Source: Endozoicomonas sp965208385 (lineage in GTDB: Bacteria > Pseudomonadota > Gammaproteobacteria > Pseudomonadales > Endozoicomonadaceae). Taken from it: a DNA stretch of 64,000 bases. The notes below the pieces were generated by a model that saw only the letters and a list, made by a program, of their open reading frames with translations, did not search any database and had not been told where the DNA came from. Both the position numbers and the translations under genes were made by a program. Shown piece after piece: positions 26,778 through 35,654 of this stretch (position 1 is its first letter; every line of letters begins with the position of its first letter). The stretch spans positions 62,001 to 126,000 of the forward strand of contig CBDBOO010000044.1 of the NCBI GenBank assembly GCA_965208385.1, read 5' to 3'.

Positions 26778-28334
26778 TCAATTTTCCTGGAATTTTTTGG
26801 TGGCTTTCAAATTGATCCAGGCTATTGCTCCAACCATGATAAAAATGACGGTGGCAATGGCCGATGCCAAACCATAATCCTGCCCATAGGAACCGAAGGC
26901 TATACGGAAGGTATAACTCACCAGAATATCTGTGGTTCCGGCCGGGGTGGTTGCGTTGAGCATGTCGGGAGCGCCGCCGGTGAGAAGTGCAATCAGTACC
27001 AGATTATTGAAATTGAAAGCAAAGCTGGCAATGAGTAGCGGTATCAGGGGCTTGATGATCATAGGTATGGTGATATTGAAAAGATTTTGAACGGGACTGG
27101 CTCCATCAATAGCAGAGGCTTCGTAGAGATCTTCGGGAATACTTTTTAACAGGCCAATGCAGAGAATCATCATATAAGGATATCCCAGCCAGGTATTGAC
27201 AATAACCACCATGGTTTTGGCCAGAATTTCATTGCTGAACCATTCCGGTTTTGTGCTGAACAGCAGCTCCAGCAGCATGTTTATCTCGCCAAAATTCTGG
27301 TTAAAGAGGCCGCGGAATATCAGTATGGAAATGAATGCCGGTACGGCATAAGGCAGGATCAGTAATAAACGATAAACGCCATTACCTTTAAGCGGTTCCC
27401 ATTGAACAAGGCAAGACATTAACAGCCCGATAATCAGCGTGAACAAAACGGATAACCCCGAAAATGTTACGGTCCAGAGAAATATTTTAAAAAAAGGTTT
27501 CTGAATACCAGGGTCAGTAAATACTTTTTTCAGATTGTCCCAGCCTGTGTATATGGTAAATCCCGGACCTATCTGCCGGGTGCCGTTTTGATCGGTGTAG
27601 TAGCCTGTGTCCATATCGGGTCGGATAACTTCTCCAGTACGAGTATCCCGTAGAATGAATTCAGACTCTTGTTCATAGATTTTACTGATGGCACCAAATT
27701 TTCTCAGACTGGTTAATGCCAGCTCCTTGCCGTCTGGCAATATGATGTTGAGATTTTTAAGGATACTGCGTTTTTTTATAACATCCCTCATAGAGAGTTC
27801 GGCGCCGGTGGGAATATCCGATGAGATGTTCGCCTTAATACTGGTTGATTTGATCAATGCTCCAAAAGGCTCGGTAGCAAAATTCTGTTCTGTGATGTCA
27901 GGACCAAAAAGTCTGAGCCGAAATTTGGTGCCTTCCTGATACATCTTGAATGTAAAGGATTCACCACCGGTTCGATAAGTTTTAGCCAGATGAATTTCCT
28001 GAACCCGTTCAAGAGGAAGAAGGTTGTTCGACCCGTAATTTGTAAAGGCGACATTGACTGTGTAAATAAGAGGGAAAACAATAAAAGTCACAATGCCCAG
28101 CAAACAGGGATAAACATACCGATAACAATAGCCTTTAGAACTGATAAACACCCATGTGCCTGAAGCCGTCAGTATGAGAACCAGAAGGGCAAAAGCCAGT
28201 TCTCCCTGAGCGTACATGAGGGTGATTCCATACAATAATATCAAATCAATGGCGCCGACTATGGTCAGAACCACCCCTTTGCCAGATTCAGCCTTTTTCG
28301 CAGGGTAGCCCTGGTTTCGACCTTTTACCTCCAT
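26778..28334 (-). CDS. malF: Maltose/maltodextrin ABC transporter permease MalF
   Basis: This 518-residue permease is the long enteric type (514 in E. coli), with two or three helices, a large periplasmic P2 loop of about 180 residues (roughly 90-265), and a helical C-terminal half with EAA loop EASAIDGASPVQNLFNITIP. MalF forms the channel with MalG and contacts MalE through the P2 loop. The gap of about 350 bp to malE upstream is unusually long for this operon. Confidence 0.96.
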   Translation of the reverse strand: MEVKGRNQGYPAKKAESGKGVVLTIVGAIDLILLYGITLMYAQGELAFALLVLILTASGTWVFISSKGYCYRYVYPCLLGIVTFIVFPLIYTVNVAFTNYGSNNLLPLERVQEIHLAKTYRTGGESFTFKMYQEGTKFRLRLFGPDITEQNFATEPFGALIKSTSIKANISSDIPTGAELSMRDVIKKRSILKNLNIILPDGKELALTSLRKFGAISKIYEQESEFILRDTRTGEVIRPDMDTGYYTDQNGTRQIGPGFTIYTGWDNLKKVFTDPGIQKPFFKIFLWTVTFSGLSVLFTLIIGLLMSCLVQWEPLKGNGVYRLLLILPYAVPAFISILIFRGLFNQNFGEINMLLELLFSTKPEWFSNEILAKTMVVIVNTWLGYPYMMILCIGLLKSIPEDLYEASAIDGASPVQNLFNITIPMIIKPLIPLLIASFAFNFNNLVLIALLTGGAPDMLNATTPAGTTDILVSYTFRIAFGSYGQDYGLASAIATVIFIMVGAIAWINLKATKKFQEN

Positions 28335-28681
28335 AACTCAAACGCCTCTTTTTTGCGCTAAATTATTTCTGTTCAGTTAGCAATTTGTCGTAGTAAATAA
28401 GATATGAAATACGAGGTGCCTATACCCATACCGCTTTTCATTCCGTTCTGTTTTCATTGAAAATGCCAGGTTGTTACTGCTCTTTTCATCCAGTGCGTAC
28501 AGACTGCAACTGACAAGGTTCCTGACGTTGTACGGCATGCTCTCCATCCCTGGAGATAACGGAATTAAGTTCCCTTGTCGTCTACCTGTATCTTCAATTA
28601 CTTTGGGTGCAATGTTGAATGGGTGTAGATGTAAAACGGGCTGACAAGAGAGAATTAACAATCAGGCAGACCCGATGAAGG
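28335..28681 (-). other. malE-malF intergenic region, about 350 bp
   Basis: A 94-codon frame on the minus strand (28377-28661) is the only open stretch, but it has no clear ribosome-binding site and no recognisable domain, so I do not call it a gene. In enterics this spot holds REP-type palindromes that set the malE/malF expression ratio. No strong palindrome is obvious here. Confidence 0.5.
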
Positions 28682-29896
28682 TTAGTTTACAATGCGTTTT
28701 GCTGCATCGTTTAACGCTTCAGTAAACTTCTGTCGACCACTGGTGATGTTACGAAGAGCAGATTCCATAGCTGACCAGAATTTACCCATCTCAGGTACAT
28801 TAGGCATCAACAGGCCGTTGGTGACATTGGCGAATGTTGCTTTGATTCTGGGATCTTTTTCCAGTTTGCGCATAAAGTCCCGATTGGCAACGGCTCCAAG
28901 CGGTACGTCGTCGTTCATTATCTTGAGACCCTCTTCAGTGAGAAGGTAATTCTCAAGAAATTCTTTGGACAGTTCTTTGCTGGGGCTTGCGTTATTCAAT
29001 GTTGCGCCCCACACACCCACGAATGCCCTTGATGGTTTTCCCTTAATGCTGGGTAAGGGTGCAACACCATATCTAATACCGCTCTTATCAAGGTTTGCCC
29101 AGGCCCAGGGGCCGGTGATCATCATGGCAACCTGTTGTTTGTTAAATGTTGATTCCATAACGCCGTAATCAACGCCTCTTGGCATAACCCCTTTATCAAT
29201 TAAGCGGGTCAGCATTTCAGCACCTTCCAGCGCGCCTTTATTATTCACTCCTGTATCTTTTACGTCATAACCATTGGCAGTTTTCTTGAAGACATAACCA
29301 CCATTGGCAGCCAGCATGGGCATGCTGAAATAGGGCTGTACCTGATCCCACATGATGGTCTTGATGCCTTTGTTCTTTTTCTTTTTGTCATTGGGTGGGA
29401 ACATGTTTTTTAACTTGTCATTCAGGCTGAACATTTCTTCAAAGGTTTTTGGTGGCTCCGGCAAAATATCCCGATTATAAATAAGACTGATTGCTTCCAT
29501 TGAGATGGGATAACCATAAATTTTTCCTTTCGATGTCATTGCGTCCCAACCCATATCATTGACTGTCTTTTTAAAATCCTGAGAGGGGGTGACAGGAGCC
29601 AGAAGGCCACTCTGAGCCCATTCTCCATAGCGATCATGAGCCCAGAAAAGTATATCTGGACCACTGCCGGAGGCTGCGGCCTGCTGAAACCGGTCAGTAA
29701 TATTCTCCGGAATTTCAACTTTTATCTTTATGCCGGTATCGTCGGTAAACTGCTGTCCTACCGTTCGAATACCTTTATGCGCTTTATCACCTCCCACCCA
29801 GATCAACAGTTCGTCCTTTTGAAATGCAAAGGCGGTGAAAGACAGTAGTATGGTGAGGAGTGTAGTAAGCAGCGTTGTTAATATACTTTTGATCAT
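28682..29896 (-). CDS. malE: Maltose/maltodextrin-binding periplasmic protein
   Basis: This 404-residue substrate-binding protein starts with a signal peptide that contains an in-frame leucine/threonine repeat (TTLLTTLLTILL). It continues with the MalE core LLIWVGGDKAHKGI, the segment RFQQAAASGSGPDILFWAHD and the C-terminal SAMESALRNITSGRQ. It captures maltose and maltodextrins for MalFGK. It heads the minus-strand mal run. The 911-bp divergent gap to glgP upstream carries two 13-bp tandem arrays that may affect its transcription. Confidence 0.95.
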   Translation of the reverse strand: MIKSILTTLLTTLLTILLSFTAFAFQKDELLIWVGGDKAHKGIRTVGQQFTDDTGIKIKVEIPENITDRFQQAAASGSGPDILFWAHDRYGEWAQSGLLAPVTPSQDFKKTVNDMGWDAMTSKGKIYGYPISMEAISLIYNRDILPEPPKTFEEMFSLNDKLKNMFPPNDKKKKNKGIKTIMWDQVQPYFSMPMLAANGGYVFKKTANGYDVKDTGVNNKGALEGAEMLTRLIDKGVMPRGVDYGVMESTFNKQQVAMMITGPWAWANLDKSGIRYGVAPLPSIKGKPSRAFVGVWGATLNNASPSKELSKEFLENYLLTEEGLKIMNDDVPLGAVANRDFMRKLEKDPRIKATFANVTNGLLMPNVPEMGKFWSAMESALRNITSGRQKFTEALNDAAKRIVN

Positions 29897-29950
29897 GAGT
29901 AGAAACTCCGGGAGTGTCTTACTGCTGATTGATTGAATTGAGCGTTGATT

Positions 29951-30175
29951 GTCGTTTAAAAGTAACGTTTAAAAGTAACGTTTAAATATAACGTTCAAAT
30001 ATAACGTTCAAATATAACGTTCAAATATAACGTTTAAATATAACGTTCAAATATAACGTTCAAATATAACGTTCAAATATAACGTTCAAATATAACGTTC
30101 AAATATAACGTTCAAATATAACGTTCAAATATAACGTTCAAATATAACGTTCAAATATAACGTTCAAATATAAGG
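29951..30175 (+). repeat. Tandem array: 16 units of 13 bp with an AACGTT core
   Basis: The unit TAACGTTCAAATA begins at 29963 and repeats exactly every 13 bp to 30170 (16 units); a degenerate unit precedes it. A few units have T for C after AACGTT. There are no spacers, so it is not CRISPR. Each unit holds the palindrome AACGTT. Confidence 0.95.
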
Positions 30176-30487
30176 CGCAAGTCTTAAACCGGACGATATA
30201 ATGCGGGCAGTCGTGGTTTAAAATCAATATCTTCAAATGACCAGAATGTTATGATAAAAGCTTCTTTAATAATTAATAAGGTTTTATATACGATAATGTT
30301 ATTTTGTTCTCGATTAATTAACTATCTGGATTTAACGATCGATTGATTAATTTGAAAACTTTAATCAAAGTGAAAGCAATGTCCGGTTATTGCCCCGGAT
30401 TTCAGGCTATCCTGTAGCTATGAATATCGAGCTGAAATATTAATTCAGGTGATCAAAAATAAGTTTGGATTATATCGTTACCTTTAA

Positions 30488-30591
30488 CGGTGAGAATTAC
30501 AGGTGAGAGTTTAAGGTGAGAGTTTAAGGTGAGAGTTTAAGGTGAGAGTTTAAGGTGAGAGTTTAAGGCGAGAGTTTAAGGCGAGAGTTGC
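30488..30591 (+). repeat. Tandem array: 8 units of 13 bp (GGTGAGAGTTTAA)
   Basis: Units of AGGTGAGAGTTTA repeat every 13 bp from about 30488 to 30591. The last two read AGGCGAGAG. It shares the 13-bp period but not the sequence of the array at 29951. Confidence 0.92.
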
Positions 30592-30650
30592 TGGCTGCTC
30601 CCACTACTCCGGTCGTTTATTGTGTAAACCCTGGAACTTCTCCCGGTTGC

Positions 30651-30682
30651 TGCCTGCATCTTCAAAGACGCTGGGTATTTAA
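30651..30682 (-). repeat. Dispersed intergenic repeat, copy 5 (right end only)
   Basis: GCCTGCATCTTCAAAGACGC followed by TGGGTATTTA matches the right end of the family seen at 39939 and 9257. Confidence 0.4.
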
Positions 30683-30807
30683 GTGATTCTCTGGTTCCAG
30701 ACGTATTGGAACTAACCAGTCAGACAAGTTTCAACACAGTTCGTCAGGCACTTTCCCGGAATTAAATACTTTCAAGACCCATTCAAGGTTCAATAGAGAG
30801 TTGTAAC

Positions 30808-33261
30808 ATGAGCAGAATGAAAGTCGATTTGAAATCTATTCATAACATCAGTGTTGCCCAGATTGAAGACATGATTAGCCGACACCTCGAGCAGTCTCTG
30901 GGTGTGGGGGTTGATGAAGCTGGTCCCTCTGAATACTGGGAGGCTTTGAGTCTGTTGGTGAGGGAGATTAATCTGGATAGAACCAGAGTGACCCGGAAAA
31001 ACGAAAGCGAGCAAAAATCCCGACGGGTTTATTATCTCTCACTTGAATTTCTGATCGGGCGTCTTCTGGGTAATAATCTTCACAATATCGGCATTTATTC
31101 CCAGGCTGAAAAAGCATTAAAAAAAATGGGGGTAAGCTTGACTGATGTGTTGGAACAGGGTGCAGATCCGGCATTGGGAAATGGTGGTCTGGGGCGTCTT
31201 GCGGCTTGTTTTATGGATTCGCTGAGCACTCTGGATATGCCAGCGTTTGGTTATGGTATCAATTATCGATTTGGTTTGTTCAAGCAAAGCTTTGTCGGGG
31301 GTAAACAGGTTGAGAGCCCGGATGCCTGGCGAGAAGACAGTTGCCCCTGGGGGATTGAACGGCCTAAACGCAAACAGATGATTAGACTCTATGGCCGGGT
31401 TACCGAACATGCGGGTAAGGCGGTCTGGGAAGGAACTCAGGATGTACTGGGTATGCCCTGGGATGTGCCTGTGTCAGGATACAATACTGAAACGGTGAAC
31501 ACGCTCCGGTTATGGGAAGGGCGGGCAACGGAAGGATTTGACCTCAGCAGTTTTGATGCAGGACGTTATCAGGATTCCCGGTTCAGGGAAATTCTTGCAG
31601 AAAATATCAGTCAGGTGTTGTACCCCAATGATAATCATCCAGAGGGTAAAGAGTTACGGTTGATTCAGCAGTATTTCTTTGTCGCCTGTTCCATGGCTGA
31701 TCTTATTGAGCGGTTTAAGCGGGAAAATGGTCATTGGGATGATTTCACGGATAAAGTGGTTATTCAACTGAATGATACACACCCTGCTATTGCTGTGCCT
31801 GAGTTAATGCGAATACTGATGGATGAAGAGGATTTTGTTTTTTCCAAGGCTCTGAATACCTGTCGAAAGGTTTTCTGTTATACCAATCACACCCTGTTAC
31901 CAGAAGCTCTTGAAAAATGGCCTCAGGGCCTGATTGCCCGTGTTCTTCCCAGGCATATGCAGCTGATTCATATGATAAATTATCACTTTCTGCATCATGA
32001 AGTAGAGCAGTGCTGGCCTGGTGATAACCAGATGAAACGTCGATTGTCTATTATTGAAGAGCCCGCAAACCCGGCAGATCCACAGATGGTGCGAATGGCA
32101 TTTCTCTCGGTCGTTGGCAGTCAAAAAGTAAACGGTGTTGCCGCGTTACATTCCAGACTGGTTCAGGAAAACCTGTTCCCGGAATTTCATAAACTCTGGC
32201 CCGAAAAAATTGTCAATATTACCAATGGTGTTACGCCCAGGCGCTGGCTTGCCCACTGTAATCCCAAACTGGCAGAACTGATAGATAATACGATAGAAGG
32301 TGACTGGCGTCGTAATCTTGATTTACTGACCGACTTAAAGGCGTACGCAGAAGATTCTGCATTCCAGAAGAAATTTGCAGCCATCAAATTAGAGAACAAA
32401 AAGCATCTGGCCTCTGTAATTAAGGATTTATGTAACGTAGACGTCAATCCCGAAGCAATTTTTGATGTTCAGATTAAACGTCTGCATGAATACAAACGGC
32501 AGCAGTTGAATCTGTTACATATTATGGCGGTATACAGACGACTGCTGGATAACCCCGATCTGGATGTTCCTCCCAGAGTCTTCATTTTTGGTGCCAAGGC
32601 TGCGCCGGGTTATAAAGTTGCCAAAACCATCATTCATGTACTGAATCGACTGGCCGAACGGGTAAACAACGATCGACGTATTAAAGACAAGCTGAAAGTC
32701 GTTTTTCTGCCAAATTATCGGGTCAGTCTGGCCGAAAAAATCATTCCGGCCGCGGATGTGTCTGAACAGATATCAACTGCCGGATTCGAGGCGTCAGGCA
32801 CAGGGAATATGAAACTGGCACTCAATGGTTCTCTGACAATTGGTACTCTCGATGGTGCCAATGTGGAAATTGCAGAAGAAGTGGGTGAGGAGAACATCTT
32901 TATATTTGGAATGACCGTTGATGAGGTAAATCAACTACGTCACAAAGGTTATAATCCAAGGGACTTCTACGATAGTAATGCGGAGCTTCGCGCCGTTATT
33001 GACTGGCTGGCATCCGGAGACCTTTGTCCTGAAGAACCCGATGCCTTTCATTCTCTTGTACAGTCTCTGCTGGATTCGGATTACTTTCTGACACTGGCTG
33101 ATTATCAGGCGTATTCTGACGCTCATGAACGCATTGTGACTCAGTGGAAAGACCCGTCTGGCTGGTGGAAAATGGCCATTATCAACACCGCTTCCATGGG
33201 TAAGTTTTCTTCCGATCGTTCCATCACTGATTATGGGAAAAAAATCTGGAATATGCTTTGA
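30808..33261 (+). CDS. glgP: Glycogen/maltodextrin phosphorylase
   Basis: This 817-residue PLP enzyme has the family core from RRVYYLSLEFLIGRLLGNNL to the PLP-lysine region EASGTGNMKLALNGSLTIGT. It releases glucose-1-phosphate from the ends of glycogen or maltodextrin chains. Length equals that of E. coli GlgP (815) or MalP (797). It could serve either pathway because it stands at the border of the mal and glg runs. It starts the plus-strand glg run; glgB follows after 71 bp. Confidence 0.96.
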   Translation: MSRMKVDLKSIHNISVAQIEDMISRHLEQSLGVGVDEAGPSEYWEALSLLVREINLDRTRVTRKNESEQKSRRVYYLSLEFLIGRLLGNNLHNIGIYSQAEKALKKMGVSLTDVLEQGADPALGNGGLGRLAACFMDSLSTLDMPAFGYGINYRFGLFKQSFVGGKQVESPDAWREDSCPWGIERPKRKQMIRLYGRVTEHAGKAVWEGTQDVLGMPWDVPVSGYNTETVNTLRLWEGRATEGFDLSSFDAGRYQDSRFREILAENISQVLYPNDNHPEGKELRLIQQYFFVACSMADLIERFKRENGHWDDFTDKVVIQLNDTHPAIAVPELMRILMDEEDFVFSKALNTCRKVFCYTNHTLLPEALEKWPQGLIARVLPRHMQLIHMINYHFLHHEVEQCWPGDNQMKRRLSIIEEPANPADPQMVRMAFLSVVGSQKVNGVAALHSRLVQENLFPEFHKLWPEKIVNITNGVTPRRWLAHCNPKLAELIDNTIEGDWRRNLDLLTDLKAYAEDSAFQKKFAAIKLENKKHLASVIKDLCNVDVNPEAIFDVQIKRLHEYKRQQLNLLHIMAVYRRLLDNPDLDVPPRVFIFGAKAAPGYKVAKTIIHVLNRLAERVNNDRRIKDKLKVVFLPNYRVSLAEKIIPAADVSEQISTAGFEASGTGNMKLALNGSLTIGTLDGANVEIAEEVGEENIFIFGMTVDEVNQLRHKGYNPRDFYDSNAELRAVIDWLASGDLCPEEPDAFHSLVQSLLDSDYFLTLADYQAYSDAHERIVTQWKDPSGWWKMAIINTASMGKFSSDRSITDYGKKIWNML

Positions 33262-33332
33262 AGTCGCTGCTTCAGGTAATCATTTAGTTGTTCGTTCGCG
33301 GTTAATTTTTTCAGAAATCAGGCTATACATGT

Positions 33333-35507
33333 ATGGCAAATGCTATCGATGACCTTATTGGAGACCTTCTCAATACTCGCTGTTCACAGCCTTTCAGCGT
33401 ACTTGGGTTTCATGAAAACCTTCATGGCGATGGTCTGGTGTTACGAACCTGGCGCCCTGACGCACGCTCTGTCTCTGTCGTAAGACTGGATTCGGGTGCG
33501 AGTGCAGGTGAAATGCTTCCTCTGGCTCCGGGTATGTTTGAGCTGAAATTTCCTGATATTATCCAGCCGTTTCCCTATCAGCTGATCATTATAAATCAGC
33601 AAAACCATACATTCTGCTTAACGGATCCGTATCAGTTTGGTGAGTTGTCCCTGATTGAAGAAAGTATGGAGCCCCACTGGTTACATCACTACCTTGGATC
33701 CAGATTGATCATCCACACCCTTTTGGATGGCTCCAGCATTTCAGGTACGGTTTTCAAAGTCTATGCACCCAATGCACGAAGTGTCAGGGTTATCGGGTCT
33801 TTTAATGGCTGGGATGGACGATTCCATCCAATGGCCAGTGCCGATGATGGTATCTGGCGTTTGTTTATTCCGGATGTGTGTGAAGGTGATCTCTATAAAT
33901 ATGAAATCACCAGTCAGCAGGGTAAATTGTTGTCTCACAAAGCCGATCCGTTTGCCGTTTATTCCGAACAGGCACCGGGGAATTCATCCATTGTTTTCAA
34001 TAATGAGCTTTATCCCTGGCAAGATAAAAACTGGATGTTTCAGGGGGCGCAGGATCGCCCCATGAGTATCTACGAAGTGCACCTGGGATCATGGCGCAAA
34101 AAAGAAGGGCGGTGGCTCAGCTATCTTGAACTTGCGGATGAATTGATACCTTATGTGATTGAGATGGGTTTTACTCATATTGAGTGTCTGCCGGTGAGTG
34201 AGCATCCTTTTTCCGGGTCATGGGGATATCAGCCGGTAGGGCTTTTTGCACCAACCAGTCGTTTTGGAACGCCGGATGATTTCAAAACCTTTGTCGATCG
34301 CTGCCATCAAAATGGCCTGGGTGTTATTCTCGACTGGGTGCCTGCCCATTTCCCTTCTGACAGTCATGGCCTGGAACGGTTTGATGGCACTGCCCTCTAT
34401 GAATATGAAGACCCGCGAAAAGGCTGGCATCCCGACTGGCAAACGTATATTTACGACTATGGAAAAGCGGAAGTGCGCAGTTTTCTGATCAGTAATGCCC
34501 TCTATTGGCTGGAACTGTTTCATATCGATGGCCTGCGGGTGGATGCCGTGGCTTCCATGCTATATCTGGATTATTCAAGGTCTGAGGGTGAATGGCTTCC
34601 TAATGTTCACGGTGGTAATGAACACCTCGAAGCCATCGGGTTTCTGAAAGAATTGAACGAAACGGTTTATGCTCATTTTCCTGATCGTATGATGATCGCT
34701 GAAGAATCTACCAGTTGGCCGGGGGTTTCAAAACCAACATACGACAACGGTTTAGGATTTGGTTTTAAATGGAATATGGGCTGGATGCATGATTCCCTTG
34801 AATATATGAAGCATTCAACAGAGCATCGTCAGTATCATCATGAGCAGCTCGGTTTTAGTATGGTTTACCACTACAGCGAGCATTTCATTCTACCGCTGTC
34901 CCATGATGAAGTGGTGCATGGTAAGGGAACGTTACTGACCCGTATGCCAGGAGACGAGTGGCAGAAGTTCGCCAATCTAAGGGCGTATTACGGATTCATG
35001 TTTGCTCACCCCGGCAAGAAACTGCTGTTTATGGGCGCTGAACTGGGTACAACCCGTGAGTGGAATCATGATGATCAGCTGGAATGGCATCTGCTGGAAG
35101 ATAAGGCATTCAGTCTCGGTCTGAATTCACTGGTCAGGACGCTGAATCACATTTATAAAAAATATGATGCCTTATGGCGCCTGGATTATGAGACGGATGG
35201 ATTTCGCTGGATTATTCAGGATGATACGTCACAGAGCGTTTTTGCTTTTTATCGGCAGGGGAGGGATAGCGCTCCGATACTGGCTATATGCAATATGACA
35301 CCGGTTGTGCGTCATAATTATCGGGTTGGTGTACCTCTGGCTGGAGGGTGGCGGGAGCTACTGAATACAGATGCCTCTGAGTTCGGTGGCAGTGAAGTCA
35401 GAAACCAGGGATTACTCTCAACAACGAATCATGCTGTACATGAACAGGAATTTTCACTGGTTTTAACTTTGCCACCATTGGCGACTCTCTATCTGACCTA
35501 TGACTAA
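33333..35507 (+). CDS. glgB: 1,4-alpha-glucan branching enzyme (main copy)
   Basis: This 724-residue GH13 enzyme has two N-terminal beta-sandwich domains (the CBM48 core begins near VFKVYAPNARSVRVIG), then the catalytic barrel. The nucleophile region HIDGLRVDAVASM, acid/base region MIAEESTSWPG and third Asp region LSHDEVVHGKGTL are all present. It creates alpha-1,6 branches in glycogen. The frame is intact. A second, frameshifted paralogue closes the cluster at 42776-44956. Confidence 0.97.
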   Translation: MANAIDDLIGDLLNTRCSQPFSVLGFHENLHGDGLVLRTWRPDARSVSVVRLDSGASAGEMLPLAPGMFELKFPDIIQPFPYQLIIINQQNHTFCLTDPYQFGELSLIEESMEPHWLHHYLGSRLIIHTLLDGSSISGTVFKVYAPNARSVRVIGSFNGWDGRFHPMASADDGIWRLFIPDVCEGDLYKYEITSQQGKLLSHKADPFAVYSEQAPGNSSIVFNNELYPWQDKNWMFQGAQDRPMSIYEVHLGSWRKKEGRWLSYLELADELIPYVIEMGFTHIECLPVSEHPFSGSWGYQPVGLFAPTSRFGTPDDFKTFVDRCHQNGLGVILDWVPAHFPSDSHGLERFDGTALYEYEDPRKGWHPDWQTYIYDYGKAEVRSFLISNALYWLELFHIDGLRVDAVASMLYLDYSRSEGEWLPNVHGGNEHLEAIGFLKELNETVYAHFPDRMMIAEESTSWPGVSKPTYDNGLGFGFKWNMGWMHDSLEYMKHSTEHRQYHHEQLGFSMVYHYSEHFILPLSHDEVVHGKGTLLTRMPGDEWQKFANLRAYYGFMFAHPGKKLLFMGAELGTTREWNHDDQLEWHLLEDKAFSLGLNSLVRTLNHIYKKYDALWRLDYETDGFRWIIQDDTSQSVFAFYRQGRDSAPILAICNMTPVVRHNYRVGVPLAGGWRELLNTDASEFGGSEVRNQGLLSTTNHAVHEQEFSLVLTLPPLATLYLTYD

Positions 35508-35654
35508 GACGGCTGTCGTAAAGGGCTGCGCTCAATTACTTTTTCAGCCATCCCCGGGGATCAGCCTTTTTATGACAATATAAGGGTTTAAGGTTTGTGA
35601 AGATCACTTTATTATCCCTGCAAAATATCCTTAGTTTATTGAATCTCGAGTTGT

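Larger units (their letters stand above)
29897..30807. promoter_or_regulatory. malE-glgP divergent control region, 911 bp
   Basis: It contains two tandem arrays of 13-bp units (29951-30175 and 30488-30591), a dispersed-repeat right end (30651-30682) and AT-rich DNA around 30250-30360. Because malE and glgP point away from each other, the promoters of both the maltose and glycogen runs should lie here. I cannot place exact -10/-35 boxes. Confidence 0.6.

Noticed and set aside
28377..28661. 94-codon minus-strand frame between malE and malF
   Set aside because: No clear ribosome-binding site or domain, and unusual residue use. It is probably non-coding.
29951..30591. Tandem arrays considered as a CRISPR locus
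   Set aside because: Units are 13 bp and directly adjacent without spacers, and there are no cas genes in the window.
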